A stretch of 64,000 nucleotides of DNA from Enoplolaimus lenunculus. Its lineage: Eukaryota; Nematoda; Enoplea; Enoplida; Thoracostomopsidae. Position 1 is the first letter of the stretch, and each line of letters begins with the position of its first letter. The position numbers were made by a program, and so were the translations under genes. The notes below the pieces were generated by a model that saw only the letters and a list, made by a program, of their open reading frames with translations, did not search any database and was not told where the DNA came from. Of the stretch, positions 21,833-34,103 are shown piece after piece. Location: contig JASANG010001546.1 of the NCBI GenBank assembly GCA_030248215.1, forward strand, positions 496,001-560,000. Direction: 5' to 3'.

Positions 21833-24800
21833 CTAGTGAATTGGCGGCTGAGGCGCGTTGGTGCTTTTTGTAGGCGGACGGCTCATTTTCTTGGGTTTGT
21901 TACAAAACGGTTCCGGTGGCGGCAGATCCCAAATGTCTACGAATCGGAAGCGCGATGCGAATTGGCTGTTGCTATTTTCTGCAATTAAAAATAAATAACA
22001 AACTCAATTTTATATTGGTATTGAATGATGATAACTACTAATTCACTAGCAGCATACTATGATATCAAATGATCGAAACACAAAGCCAAGGAAACTTACA
22101 CCAAACTAAGCACATGAATCATAACTCGCCATATACGGATATCGAAATCTAATCATTTCAATTTAAACAGTTTGAACAATTAAACAACAACCCCGATTAA
22201 TAGCACTTTCAAACTTTGTATTCCTGCAACAGAGTTTACTAACAACGCCCATTATCAAGCAGTGCCGGTGATAGCTCCCCTCATTTGGGTGGAGATCCTT
22301 GGCGAACACCTCATCTTAGCAAAGTATATATATTTTTCGATGAGCACACAGTTGTAGAGCCCTGAAACATTTTATTGAGGGGCCCCCCTCGGACCCGTTC
22401 GAGGCAGTCACGACGATCCTAACGCTTTCCCTGATGTCAAGTTTGAATTTGGCCAAAAATTATTCGCCACAAGTAGGAACGTGTATTCGCATGTTGTCCA
22501 CTATTTTAGCTTGCATGCTTAAAACATTCCAGATGCTCTAAATATAAACTTAAGTGTGTGTACACAGAGAAGGCTGTTGAACAAAAATATCAAACAAATT
22601 TTTGGAATTACGTTTTAAACTAAATCGGTGATTGTCAGTCGAATGTGATTGCCTTTGATGTGACGCCGCAGCTGTTGATGAGCCACGTGCAGGAGGCGGT
22701 GGCGGCCGTTGTTCGCCTGTGTCTGCAACAACCAAGTATACAAACGTATTTTATGCGTTTAACAACCATCCACAGCAAGGCCTCGTGGTCTGCATTGAAA
22801 TACAGTCTTGCTACCGTCAGAGACGCGAATACACGTAACCGCTACTGATATACTCGAATATGCCAACAATCGATTCACAACTACTACTGTATAAATAAGC
22901 AACTTAAGTTCGTCTTCCTAGTTCCACCATAGAGCTAAATGTTGCTATAAAATTCGACGCTCATCATGCCGGTAGGCCATGCCCAACGAAACTTGCCAAA
23001 CGTCCCATACAGATTAGACTTGCCTGGGGACAGGATTTGGCCGGTGACGGCTCCGGTACCTACATACATGGGACCAATGAATAGTTCTGTAAGAACGTAA
23101 TCTTTTTCGTAGCCACTTATTGCTAAATTTAGTAGCGAAATATAAGGCAGAGTCGAAGTTCTTTTCACAGCAATATATACTTTGACTTAAAAAACTAAAA
23201 TACATGTTTTACAAACGTTTTTTCAATTGTTTTGTGTGACCGAAACGCAAAGAGGCTTATTCAGCTTATCGAGGCGCAACGAATCAGCTAAAAAATGGCA
23301 TTGGTCACGTTTAGGTCCAAGCTAATAAAGATGCGCTCCTGCACCATCTAATACAGGATATATTACGAATACAGGATATATTACGCACACTTTATGTATA
23401 CATCAATTGTTTTCAAAACTTCATTGTACAGCGGGTCAACGTTTCATCAAATCAAAATTTGTTCAATTCTAACTTGACGGGTTCAATTATTAATTCCAAA
23501 GAGGCGTCGCGTACATAAATTTCGTAACAACAGCGCCAGGTTAAATACCACTACTTTAATAAAACACACCTCTCTTGCTTTACCTATATAGTAGCTTTTT
23601 AAGAGAGAAACAGTAATTGTTTAGGTTCTGCTAGAAAACAAATATACGTATATGCATATGAAATTTTGCTAACATCTAACTTTAACGCCTTCCGCCTGGC
23701 TGACTCAAATATAAACAATGTTTCTAATGTAGAAGCTATAAACCACTCTGCATATTTACGTACCATTTGCGTAGCCAGGATTTTAGAAACAAAAAGGGGA
23801 GTCACATTCTTCCAAAATTTACAAGTCGGTATGTTGTGATGCAAACTGAAAATGCGTCTACAAACTTACTTATGGTACAAAAATCGCAAAACGAGGATTG
23901 CGTTGACACCTAATCGGCCTTTGCTAAGCTACATACATACTTACTCGAATATGGCAACATTTGATGATGATACTGTGGGTCGTTTCGGGATACGCCATGG
24001 TTAATGGGTGCCGTCCCTGCTCTTGGCCTTCCACCACCTGCAGTCGACGCAGCCCCGCCGGCAAGTGGCGGTGGTGGCGGCGGCGGTCCTGACGGCTTCT
24101 GTAACGGCGGTCGCCGTGAATTGATTGTATGTTGTTGTTGTTGCGACAAATAATTATTATTATTATTATTATTATTATTGCTATTACTGTGATGATTATT
24201 TAACATCGTGTTGGCGGTGTTTGTTTGATATTGATGAGTTGGAATATTAGGAGGCACTGTTGGATCACGTGGCGGAGGTGGCGGCGGTCCGTTGTTATGT
24301 TGATGTTGATGTATCGTTGACCCGATTCCTGTACCGCCGGCACCATATTGATCGTTAATGTTCTGAACATACAATACAATTAAAATAATAATGAATATTC
24401 ACGCACGTAACTAATGCTTTAATTAGCCAAAACTGCGCTTACATTTATGCGCAATGATGTTTCACAGGTCGCAACCGCAAATGCGATTAAGATTACGATA
24501 AGTAAGATGCAAACTGCGGAGTCTTGCAGTACGTATGCATTAATGTTGACTAGATCTCTGTGTCAAAACTAACGTCACCCATTGACGGCGAAGCTTTTAA
24601 AACAATTCCTACTACGTATATATTCTATACACTTAGCTGAATGTCCAGTTTCAAATGTAGAATCAGAAAATTTTTTAAATATTCCAAATATATAAACACA
24701 ATTACTACATTTTCGCTCCTAAAAAACAAATCGTCAAATAGCAACCTACATAAATAAATCTGAAATACAACCAGCAAAACCTAAACGCAAAACACGATAA

Positions 24801-27800
24801 ATAAAAATCTGGTTAAAATTTGAAAACATACCAACGTGTTATATACTTTGGGTATATTACGTAATTAAGCCCGCGGGAAGTTAAAACGTACGCATTGTTT
24901 GTTACGCACGTATAACAAAGCTTATTTCGGTTGTGCAATTTGCGTTCCAAAACGTATACGTACACATGCGATAAGGGTGCAACCGAAATGTCAATTGAAC
25001 GGCTTCATATAAGCAATCAACGTGACGTCACGCTATTCAACAGTTTTGTAATTTGACGTCACATTGCGCGTAATATTGATATTTTATTTCGATAACAGTG
25101 ATTTTAAGCGCTCCGGTTCCTGTTCCGGTACAAAATTCAGCTTTACCCTGCCCAGCCTGTGACCGCAGAAATCAATAGTGCGCAGAAAATGGTCAAGCAG
25201 CATAGATATATACATAAATAAATAAATAAATAAAGGAACAAACAAATATGTCCGATTATCACTGATTTAACACTTCGATTAAAACAAGACAACATAATAT
25301 GTCCTTCCTTACACAACTCAAACAAAACTAAGATATATTTGTAACGTCAAAAACAAATTTTAACAACACTCACTTTACGCACTCAAAAATAAGAGTTGTA
25401 CGCAGTTGGTACTTAATAAATACCTACATATTCACGTACTGCGTATATCTCACCAGGAAGGCATATAATCTCCCAAGTGTTATGAGAATTTTTGTGCTCC
25501 ACGAGCAATTTCGTACCTCAAGGATCCAACAGGTTACTTTAAAGCAAAAACTACATTCACTGTCCAATTTCTTTGGGAATTCTAGAAAGCAACAAATCCC
25601 TCATACCCTAGTATATACGTGTACACCTATGTATACCTCATGTTAGTATGTACTAAGTGTCTCAAAGTATATAATAACTTACATATAACGACAACCGAAT
25701 ACGTAGGTATAACAAACACACCGGTTTAAGATTGTTGTAGTTGTACGTATATGTTAAAATGGTGATGTTTTCACACAAAACAAACTTACGTACATTTTGC
25801 GTTTTTTTTATTTATCGTCCAAGTTTCGACGGTATTAACAACGCTAAAGTGGTCGCGCAGCTGTTGTTACATTAAATATATTTACATTGAAAGCCTAAAA
25901 TAGCCATACTATTGCATTAGAGATGCCCCGAGGCCAACACGTTATTACAGATTTGCCATGGTTTTAACCGAGGTCAATTTTTATACTATGTCCTAGAGGC
26001 CAATCTGCTATTCAGGCCAATTACTAATCAGCCCAGGCCAATCTGCTATTTTCTGTAACCGCAATTTTGTCGAGGCTAAACTGCTAAGTATTAAACTCAT
26101 AGACCAATCAGATTTCATTATTTCGACAGACGCAATACCGATAACCGATCAGCGTTGGCTTTACATCACTGTTGTTTTGTTACATCTTACAATCGCTATT
26201 TGCCCAGAAATGCAGATTGGCTTAATTACATACATATATCGCAGGTGATGCTTTTAGGTATCTTTACGTGTTCTAAACTGGCTCCGGATGGTTTCCCGCC
26301 CGGCGGCCTTGGCCCCCGTTTCGAGACAAGTCTATTATGCATATATTTAAAATTATACGCAAATAGTTTTGCAAGTACGACTACAGCTGTATCAGAAATT
26401 AACCACAACGTTCTGCAACGTTTTAATTAAAACAACAGACGATGCCTACCTATGTATACATCAGAGTTCCAACAGGAACTAACTTTTGCCGGAACAGAAA
26501 CAGGAACCGGAATTTGAAATAATTTTCATCACCGAATTGCTGTTGGACTTTTTAGAAAACTTGTCACAATTGGGTTAATCGAATTTTCAACTATACACTT
26601 CAACATCAAGCTTTGTGAAAAGGAAAACAAATGAAAACAAATTAGAAACTGTTTACTAACAAACCTGAAGCAATGGCAAACGCAGTCATTTCGAAATAAC
26701 AATTTTTCAAAGGCAAAGTTTCCCATACTCCAATGATTAGCAATAATTTGCCACAAAACCGTAAAAATTCCTGTTCCTGCATCTTTGGATCAAGGAACAG
26801 GAGTTAAATTTTGCAGGAATTCCGGCCGGAACAGGAAATCCGATTGAACCCTGGTATATATGTCGCAGGCCAATTACCAATTGGCCTAGGCCAATCTGCT
26901 ATTTTATGTAATAGCAGTTTGACCTAGGCTACACTGCTATTGAACTTATAGACCAATCAGATTTCATTATTAGGAAAGACGTAATATCGTTAACCAATCA
27001 TTGTTGTTTTGCTGCATCTCACAATCGCTATTTGACCGAGGCCAAACTGCTATTTGCTTAAAATAGCAGATTGGCCTAGGTCAATAGGTAATTGACCAGA
27101 ATAGCTGATTGGCCTACGACATATATATGTAGCCTTCAGGTCACCGTGCCGAGCGGCGAATTTCATTACATTTTAGATTCACATGGGAATACTTTAATCC
27201 AACTTGATTCCACAGTTTTTATTTTAAAACTTTGAAGCGTTATTATCACTTTGTTTTTGTTTTTAAATGGCTGACTATGATTGATTAATAAAATAGCCGG
27301 CAAACAATATGTACATACTGTCTGCACAGAACAAATTAACGGCGTTGAATTTCGAAATATAACAAAGTAAGTTTGGATATGGTGTGCGATGAATAGCAAA
27401 TAAATGGATGATTGTAAAAAGAAGAAGAATAAAGGGTTAAAAAATGTAAACAAAAAATTTGTAAAGTAAAATTATTTACGGCACCGCGAGTCTCACAAAA
27501 ACTGATTTTGTTTAACGCGGCACGTGGCCGGGTACGGCGAGTATATACGTATAGCACAACCTTAAATGGCGTTAATAAAATTCACTCAAGCAGCCAACCG
27601 TATACATACTAACTAATACGAATTTTGTGCCACATAATACATACCAAAACAAACACCAGCACCAAAATAACACGTCACGATATCGAACTGAACAATGAAG
27701 CAAACTGGTTTATAAACAACTGGTGAATAAGCGTATATATACGTATATTAAATTCAAAATAACTCAACTGAAACAAGCTACATGCACACTGCGCACATAT

Positions 27801-30800
27801 TCGATTCATGAAAACTTGCCTGGTTGTGTTGTTTAGTAGGTATATTTAGCACAATACCTTGAATATTAAACGCCAAGGAATATGTACGTACATACGAACG
27901 TAAATAAGCTAAACGTCACATGTTCTGCGTATGTATAAAATGCTTATACAAAAAATAAGCATGAAAATAAATAAAACCCACACATCATAAGCATATGTTT
28001 GGTTCAATAGCTAGCATTCATGATGTTAAGCGTAACTGGATTAAAACGGAATCGGAACAGCAAATTGGTATTGTAATCGGAACTACAAACTTTGTTACTA
28101 TAAGGATAATTTGTGCCCACAATAATATAGCTATAATATTGATTTAGGTGTATGTTGCAGGGTGGCAACAAAGGTTCGGATTCGTATTCGGATTCGGCAA
28201 AAACTTGTAGTTCGGATTCGGATTCGGTTGTAAAAAAACCGAATCCGAAATCCTAATCCAACAGTGTTGTTCGGCAATATGTTATTACAGTTATAATCAA
28301 CAAAAAATTTGATATCTTGTTATATTAGTAAAAAAATTTTGTTTCAGGTCACAAATCTCAAAACTGAGGTCGGTCACGAAATTGAAACGTTTAAAAGTTA
28401 TGTGGCTGGCAATGCGTTGATATTCTGAAACAAATTATAGATATAACTGAAACTGGCAACGTGCAAGATTGGTGCCACCCTGGTCTGTCTGCTTGTAAAA
28501 ATCTTCAAAAACGTCAAATGAACAAACTGGTGATAATTTTTAGTTCTGTTAAGCTGAACTACAATTACTTGTTAATATTTTAAAACTAAACTGTAGTTTT
28601 GTGTGTTTAGATGTTGAAATGGACAGAAATTTTATGTATTATATCAGAACAAGAAGGATTAAACTGATTCCGATTCAGTGTGCAAAATTCGTCTATGTAT
28701 ATAGCGCTAATTCTGTATATAAATAAAAGCAGTGGAAGTGGCACTAATTCTTTCTGAGGTCTGGATTCGATTTAACATGGTATCAAGAGCGAGACGTCGT
28801 ACAAAAGCAAGCCAGTAGTATTTACACAAGATGAGCAACTAAGACTACCTTTCTCATCCCTGTAACCTGCTTAAATTTTCCGTGAATTAAATTACAAAAT
28901 TTACCTTAAACTTCATTTTACTGACCTGTTGACTAGAAGACGAATGATCACTGCTCGAACTTGTACGATGATTATATTTACTGCTGCTCGTGTCGTTGTT
29001 TTGCATAGTGACATGGGAATGCAATGATAATGGCTGATCTGCCAAATTGTTCAAATTTGACCGCTGCTGTAATGTTCCAATGTCCGGCTTTGCTGAGCAT
29101 GCTTTATCGGGCAACGGGGGCCGGGGACGATGTTTTTGATGTTGTTCGGATGGCAACACGGGTTTGTGCACGCTGGACTGAGCTTTTAAAGGACTGCCTG
29201 AGCCTGGCGAATTCGGGTACAACCCTGATGGTTTAATCGATTGATGTGGAGGTGCCGGTGCGTGATGTGATTTAGTTGGTGGGATACGCGGTGATGAACC
29301 CTGTTGTGGTTGTTGTTTATGACGGCTTTGACTAGGTACTGTTATAGTAGGCGGTGACGCAAATCCGCTGCCACTTCCAGGATTCATGGCTGTCAGTGAA
29401 CCAGATCGATCTTTTTTCTCGAACAATTTGAGCGAGTCCATCACGCTGGCACCTACGCCACCGGACCCAGCTACACAAATGTTATCAGACGAACCACCAG
29501 CATTATTACTGCGATCGTTTGTTGTAGATCCTCCTCCAATCGCAAACGCTGCGTTTCCGCCACGTAAACCTGAACCTACCCCGTATTTTGAGGGACCATT
29601 TGGCACACTGGACGATGAGTAATCGATATTTTGATGATCAGCATTGCTACCGATGTTAACAAGCGACGATGCCGAATTCGATGACTGTAGTAAGCGATCA
29701 GGCTTTTGAGCAAGCGGTGGTTTCGGTCCTAATCCAGCCAACTGAGCGTTAATACCTGTTACAGTTTCTCGTGCACCAGAGCCAATTGCGGCAGTATGAT
29801 TTGAGCGTCCAATCGTTGTCGCGTTACTGCCAGATACTGATGTTCCGTACCGATTTGTAGTAAACGATGGCTCAGATACTTTCCGCATATGATCAGGCGG
29901 TGACGGTGAATGTTTTGGACTTGACACGCCCTCTGAAGAAAAAAGTATGTGTATGTATATTAAAACTGAAAACAAATGGCCTTATTTCAGATTCAGGTGT
30001 TGCAAAGCGTAACCAGGCTTTTGGAGTGCTCTTTGCTCTAAAGCATACAATTGTGATAAGTTGGGTAGGCTAGGGTACGACAGTTTTTAGTTCTGAGTTC
30101 TCAACAGTTGACAATGAGGGACGCTCCCAGGAGGTTTCGAACTCGGTTGACAGATTATCAGTCCAGCGCGCTATCCACTGAGCCACGTCGCCTCACATTC
30201 GACTGCTGAGTTTTTCTGTTTTTATGTCTTATAAGAACCTCAACATTATACACATAACACACGTATCTTGGTTCTTCAATGTTTTACCGCTTCTGCATAT
30301 GAAGGCACTACATATGCATCAACGTTTTACCGATGTGCAGCATTAGCATTAGGTTTCATTTTGCCTCCATACATCCGCATGTCACAACAATCAGCGATTT
30401 GGGGCTTTTGTTGTGAAAGAAAGGACGTAAGAGTAATATGTACGTTGTCAGCCTACACTGGAACCAAGGCCATCTGACCTTTCTACCAAGCAGCTGGAAA
30501 AGCGGGCTAGAGCGGTGATCGAACTCTCAGCCTATGGATCCTTAAGCGAGCACTCTACCACTGCGCCACGTAGCCCGTCTCTCCAACTGCATTTTTCGTC
30601 GACTATATGTGTTGACTGTACAACACAATGTGCATTGCATTTATTGCATATGCACCAGGACAAACATGTCTCACATGCTTACATGCCCTTATTTTCAACA
30701 AGGTCGTTCCTTGACCGTCCATCCTATTTTCGACTGGATACCGTGTTCATAGCGCGACAATTTACCATTGCGTCCTCGGAGTAGCCCCATGTCAGCCTAG

Positions 30801-32099
30801 GTAGGAACCAAGGACATCAGACCTTTCTACCAAGCAGTTGGAAAAGTGGGCTAGAGCGGGGATCGAACTCGCAGCCTATGGATCCTTAAGCGAGCACTCT
30901 ACCACTGCGCCACGTAGTCCGCCTCTCCAACTGCATTTTTCGTCGACTATATGTGTTGACCGTACAACACAATGTGCATTGCATTATATTGCATATGCAC
31001 CAGGACAAGTATGTCTCACATACTTACATGCCCTTATTTTCAACAAGGTCGTCCCTTGACCGTCCATCCTATTTTCGACTGGATCCGTGTTCATAGCGCG
31101 GCAGTTTACCATTGCGCTCACGGCGTAGCCCCCATGTCAGTCTAGGTAGGAACCGGGACATCAGATCTTTCAACTAAAGCAGCTGGAAAAGCGGGGATCG
31201 AACTCTCAGCCTATGGATCCTTAAGCGAGCACTCTACCACTGCTCCACGTAGCCTGCCTCTACAACTGCATTTTTCGTCGACTATATGTGTTGACCGTAC
31301 AACACAATGTGCATTGCATTTATTGCATGTGCACTAGGACAAGCATGTCTCACATGCTTACAAGGAAAGTCGCAGCTTTTATATAAGTACCTGTTCGTTT
31401 CTTGATTGCCGCACTCAGCTGCGACTGTAAGTCGTTTGAGCAAGGAGTTGCAACGCTACAGCTGGTATTACGTGGAGTTAAAGCGGAAGGCGATGCATTT
31501 GACGAGTTTCCTGCACGTCCAGCGTTTCCTATAACAGCGTACAGCACAGATGTTTAATTAAGTATTTATATAAATGGCAACTTTTCGAGCTGTTGTCAGA
31601 TATTCATTGCTGAAAGGCTCGACATAACTTTTTTCGCAGTGACTTTTGTTCAGAATAGAAGTAAGAATAGTAAGAAACACAGCTGATATTAAAACACCTT
31701 TTCAGCAACTGCCAGAGCCTGATGATGAAGTGTCCATCTTCGGATTTAGTATTTTTATATCCGGTCGCAACCTGTTGTTTGCAATTGAAAACAACAAAAT
31801 AGTTAAACTTAATTCCCTGATGCATTTTTAAGTTCCTAACGGTTTGTGTGATCAGAAATATACTAATATCCAGACAAAAAACACAAAATCACACCTTTAG
31901 AATCAATGAAAGGTCCGCTGCGATCATTTGTTATCGTTTTCTTCAGTTTTGTACCTTTATGAATGTCAGATAATAACGCAGCTCTGTTTGTGCCACCGCC
32001 TGATATTCCTGACTTTGCTTTTCCAGCAAGTGAAGGCGGCGGTGGTGGTGGACCAGGAGCGCCCGGAGGGGGTATCGGAGCAGGTGGTGGTGGTGGCAT
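21833..32099 (-). CDS. WIPF1: WIP/verprolin homologue (WASP-interacting protein), complete
   Basis: Six exons on the minus strand: 32099-31895, 31528-31391, 29932-28926, 24362-23945, 22722-22612, 21978-21833. Phases agree at every junction and give 674 residues. The N-terminus is MPPPPPAPIPPPG followed by a polyproline run. Then comes a WH2 actin-binding motif (RAALLSDIHKGTKLKKTITN, about 39-58, with the diagnostic LKKT). The middle is long, Ser/Gly/Pro-rich and low in complexity, with PPPPPPRDP and GPPPPPPPLAGG profilin/SH3-type stretches and an Asn homopolymer. The last exon gives FASRFRFVDIWDLPPPEPF (633-651), matching the WASP/N-WASP-binding segment of WIP (ESRFYFHPISDLPPPEPY in human). 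WIP binds and stabilises WASP and actin and controls Arp2/3-driven actin assembly. An AG lies one base before the start codon (32102-32101), so the 5' end may be a cis- or trans-splice acceptor. Introns hold MITEs and SINE arrays; the largest is 4.6 kb. The symbol follows the human family; orthology within it is not resolved. Confidence 0.94.
24152..24181 (-). repeat. Coding (AAT)n run in WIP exon 4
   Basis: ATT repeats on the plus strand encode a run of nine Asn on the minus strand, next to a short Gln run. It is a polymorphism-prone coding microsatellite in a disordered part of WIP. Confidence 0.85.
24973..25150. mobile_element. Short hAT-like MITE in WIP intron 3
   Basis: AAGGGTGCAACCGAAATG at the left and TTCAGCTTTACCCTG at the right are eroded versions of the CAGGGTGCAACCGG ends. 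GGTTCCTGTTCCGG lies inside. Length is about 178 bp, with no clear target duplication. Confidence 0.5.
25925..26235 (+). mobile_element. GGCCAATCTGCTATT-type MITE, eroded copy
   Basis: Shares AGGCCAATCTGCTATTTT, AGACCAATCAGATTTCATTA and CAATCGCTATTTG with the better copy at 26862-27120, in the same order. Its ends are diverged. Confidence 0.65.
26462..26853 (+). mobile_element. hAT-like MITE, CAGAGTTCCAAC ends
   Basis: The left end is CAGAGTTCCAACAGGAAC and the right end GATTGAACCCTG. Flanks GTATACAT (26454-26461) and GTATATAT (26854-26861) are an 8-bp target duplication with one change. Inside are CCGGAACAGAAACAGGAACC and TTCCGGCCGGAACAGGAA. There is no coding sequence. Confidence 0.8.
26862..27120 (+). 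mobile_element. GGCCAATCTGCTATT-type MITE
   Basis: Ends GTCGCAGGCCAATTACC and TAGCTGATTGGCCTACGAC are inverted repeats, with further inner inverted blocks (GGCCTAGGCCAATCTGC, then GCAGATTGGCCTAGG). Flanks are TATATAT and ATATATAT, so the target duplication is TA or longer within an AT run. It begins at the base after the right target repeat of the neighbouring hAT-like MITE. Confidence 0.75.
28024..28690 (+). mobile_element. hAT-like MITE split by a nested element
   Basis: The left piece (AAGCGTAACTGGATT, then GGAATCGGAACAGCAAATTG, then ACAAACTTTGTTACTATA) and the right piece (CTTCAAAAACGTCAAATGAA, then AACTACAATTACTTG) are the two halves of the family at 40407-40877. The element at 28158-28482 lies between them. 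The ends are eroded. Confidence 0.75.
28158..28482 (+). mobile_element. Nested hAT-like MITE, CAGGGTGGCAAC ends
   Basis: Begins CAGGGTGGCAACAAAGG and ends GGTGCCACCCTG. Internal GGATTCGGATTCGG-type repeats match the element at 44585-44957. Flanks GTATGTTG and GTCTGTCT can both be derived from the host family's own word GTCTGTTG, so they are an eroded 8-bp target duplication. Confidence 0.75.
30052..30395 (-). mobile_element. tRNA-derived SINE, family B, copy 1
   Basis: On the minus strand: GGCGACGTGGCTCAGTGGAT (A-box), loop CTGATAA as in tRNA-Ile(GAT), then GAGTTCGAAACC (B-box) and CTCCTGGGAGCGTCCCTCAT. The non-tRNA flank (CTTCTGCATATGAAGGCA, TTTCATTTTGCCTCCAT) is shared with the copy at 33746-34072. 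It lies in WIP intron 2. Confidence 0.8.
30466..31365 (-). mobile_element. Tandem array of tRNA-derived SINE, family A
   Basis: Three units of about 340 bp in head-to-tail order, with the tRNA-like part on the minus strand at about 30578-30503, 30923-30848 and 31259-31191. Each has GTGGCGCAGTGGTAGAGTGC (A-box), a TTAAGGA loop and GAGTTCGATC (B-box). GGGCTA/TAGCCC can pair as an acceptor stem. Each is followed by the shared tail (GTCGACTATATGTGTTGACC on the plus strand). The third unit lacks the end of the acceptor stem. The array sits in WIP intron 2 next to the family B SINE. Confidence 0.88.
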
Positions 32100-32104
32100 G
32101 CTAA

Positions 32105-32905
32105 TGTAGCACGTTGACTATTGCAAGTACAACCAAGATTTCAAGTTTCTGTTAAATTCAGGGAATGCGGTGACTGCTTAAAATTAAGTAGCTAAGAATC
32201 CAGATTACTAGTAAATGTTGCAAATGAGCACGATAGAGCTGCTACTGTAAAACATAATACAATTAAGCCAAACAAAACATGTACTAGGTTAATTAAAGCT
32301 GCCTAGACATTAACACAAACCGGTATGCTGATCCATACCACATTTCTGTTGGATCTACTCTTATGTAAGTTTGTATATCAAAAACACAGACCGCACCATG
32401 GCCTAGAAAACGGACAGAGCATATAGAAAATTAGTTGTGCTGAGCTTCGGGAAGAAGCACCTAAAAGAACTATGAAATCTCGAGATATTGGTAACAAAAT
32501 TTGCATTGTAAAGTTTGATTTTAACCCTAAAAAAGTTTACACTCGGCAGCCGGTGGGGGCATGAATACCCCCATTTCCTCAGGATCCGCGCTTGTTAAGA
32601 TACGTCTCTGCAACCCAACCTTTGTGTCAAATGAATTGTATGTTTAAAATTTTAGGCATTTAGGAATGGAAATTATCAGGTGAGTTGACCTAAAAATACT
32701 TGAACCTTGCCAGTTATAGTTTTCCTTTTTGCGTTCCGCAATTGCAAAATTTTATCAGTATGAAATGTTATCATTAACTGGTGATGAGTGCTATACACAT
32801 TTGAAAACATATGCCTGGATCTCAAATAAAAAAATTTTGAAAAATGTAGCAAGCGTCATTTTTAGTCAGTGGATCCAAATTTACAAATTATAAATACATA
32901 GTATA
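32105..32905. other. Upstream flank of WIP
   Basis: No coding exon found. It should include the WIP promoter on the minus strand. Nothing else recognised. Confidence 0.4.
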
Positions 32906-32912
32906 TATTTAT

Positions 32913-33552
32913 GTGATATTGGATATTCTCCCGTATGGTCTCCTTATTTGCTGAGAGACATTGATCAGGTCGAGAAAATTCAACGGTTTTTTACTAGACG
33001 CCTAGTCGGTAAATTCAAGTTGCCAGCAATGAATTATCTGGCCAGACTACAGCACTTTGGTCTTCAGTCCTTAGAACAACGTAGATTGATACAGGACATG
33101 GTATTGTTTTATAAAATATATCACGGTGATTGTGGTTTAGATCGTAATGATTTTGTTGTATCTACAACTGAGAACCGTACGAGAGGTCATGATTCCCGAG
33201 TTGTCATCAATCATTGTCACACGGATTCTCTTAAAAATAGCTTTTTCCATCGTGTTAAACCTATTTGGAATGATTTGCCGCAACATGTTAATTCAGTTCC
33301 TCTTATCCATGCTATGAAAGATAAATCATTTTGCAATACATTAAAACGGGTAGATTTCTCTAGGTATTTAAATGCGATCGTAACCTTGATTAAGATAGGT
33401 GAAAATTACGGTTTACCCCCTTTTCATCTGATTATTGTTTGTTACGGAATTGAGTTTCCTTTATTTCATACCTTTATAATGCTTTAAATTTTTCCCTGTT
33501 CAAATAATCATTTCCGCAATAAACTTTTAGTTTGTTTGTTTGTTTGTTTGAA
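32913..33552 (+). mobile_element. 5'-truncated LINE: reverse transcriptase C-terminal part
   Basis: An open frame gives DIGYSPVWSPYLLRDIDQVE followed by KIQRFFTRRLVGKF. It continues with YLARLQHFGLQSLEQRRL, LFYKIYHGDCGLD, TRGHDSR and FFHRVKPIWNDLPQHVNS, the usual tail of Jockey/CR1-type reverse transcriptases. The frame is intact to the stop at 33485-33487. It is followed by AATAAA at 33518-33523 and a (TTTG)n tail at 33531-33551, typical of LINE insertion. The catalytic core is missing. The good state of the frame suggests a fairly recent insertion. It is probably of the same broad group as the fragment at 8100-8990. Confidence 0.9.
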
Positions 33553-33745
33553 TTGAGCTGTATGCTATATAATTACATAACTATTATGACTACTCTTCAA
33601 GTTAACTATTTACTTGACACAAAAATGGTTAGGATATAAATATATGCAGAAGATCGTAACGGAGACTTCCAACAGATTTGTATTTAGTGTCAGTCTATCT
33701 GAGTAACGGGACTTCCGAACTTTTTACTTCAGCAGCTGGGAAATC

Positions 33746-34072
33746 GGTTACAGGTGTGATAAGTTGGGTAGGTTAGGATACGACGGTTTTTAGTTCTGAG
33801 TTCTCAGCAGCTGAAAATGAGGGACGCTCCCAGGAGGTTTCGAATTCGGTCGACAAATTATCAGTCCAACGCACTATCCACTGAGCCACGCCGCCTCACA
33901 ATCAACAGCTGAGTTTTTATGCCTTACGAGAACCTCAACACATGCATATGGTTCTTCAATGTTTTTATCGCTTCTGCATATGAAGGCATTACATATGCAT
34001 TAACGTTTTACCGATGTGCCTCATTAGCATGAGGTTTCATTTTGCCTCCATGCATCTTCATGTGACAACAGT
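33746..34072 (-). mobile_element. tRNA-derived SINE, family B, copy 2
   Basis: Minus strand: GTGAGGCGGCGTGGCTCAGT, CTGATAA loop and B-box GAATTCGAAACC, with the same body as 30395-30052 (GAAGGCATTACATATGCA, CATTTTGCCTCCATGCATC). Both copies begin at GTGATAAGTTGGGTAGG on the plus strand. Confidence 0.8.
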
Positions 34073-34103
34073 TGGTTTCCGTAGACTAGACTCATGGTGC
34101 CTG

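Noticed and set aside
22645-22848. Forward frame of 67 residues (VTPQLLMSHVQEAV)
   Set aside because: It is the antisense of WIP exon 22722-22612; the minus-strand reading fits the phase chain and the WIP family.
24540-24960. An additional WIP exon in the 4.6-kb intron
   Set aside because: No open stretch with splice sites of the required phase 0 was found; direct joining of 28926 to 24362 already keeps phase.
28730-28860. TGGTATCAAGAGC near 28780 resembles the primer-binding site that follows a Copia-type LTR
   Set aside because: No matching LTR pair and no gag or pol similarity around it. A single 13-base match in AT-rich DNA is weak, so at most it is a very old solo remnant.
29024-29622. 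Forward frames inside 28926-29932
   Set aside because: Antisense shadows of the large WIP exon.
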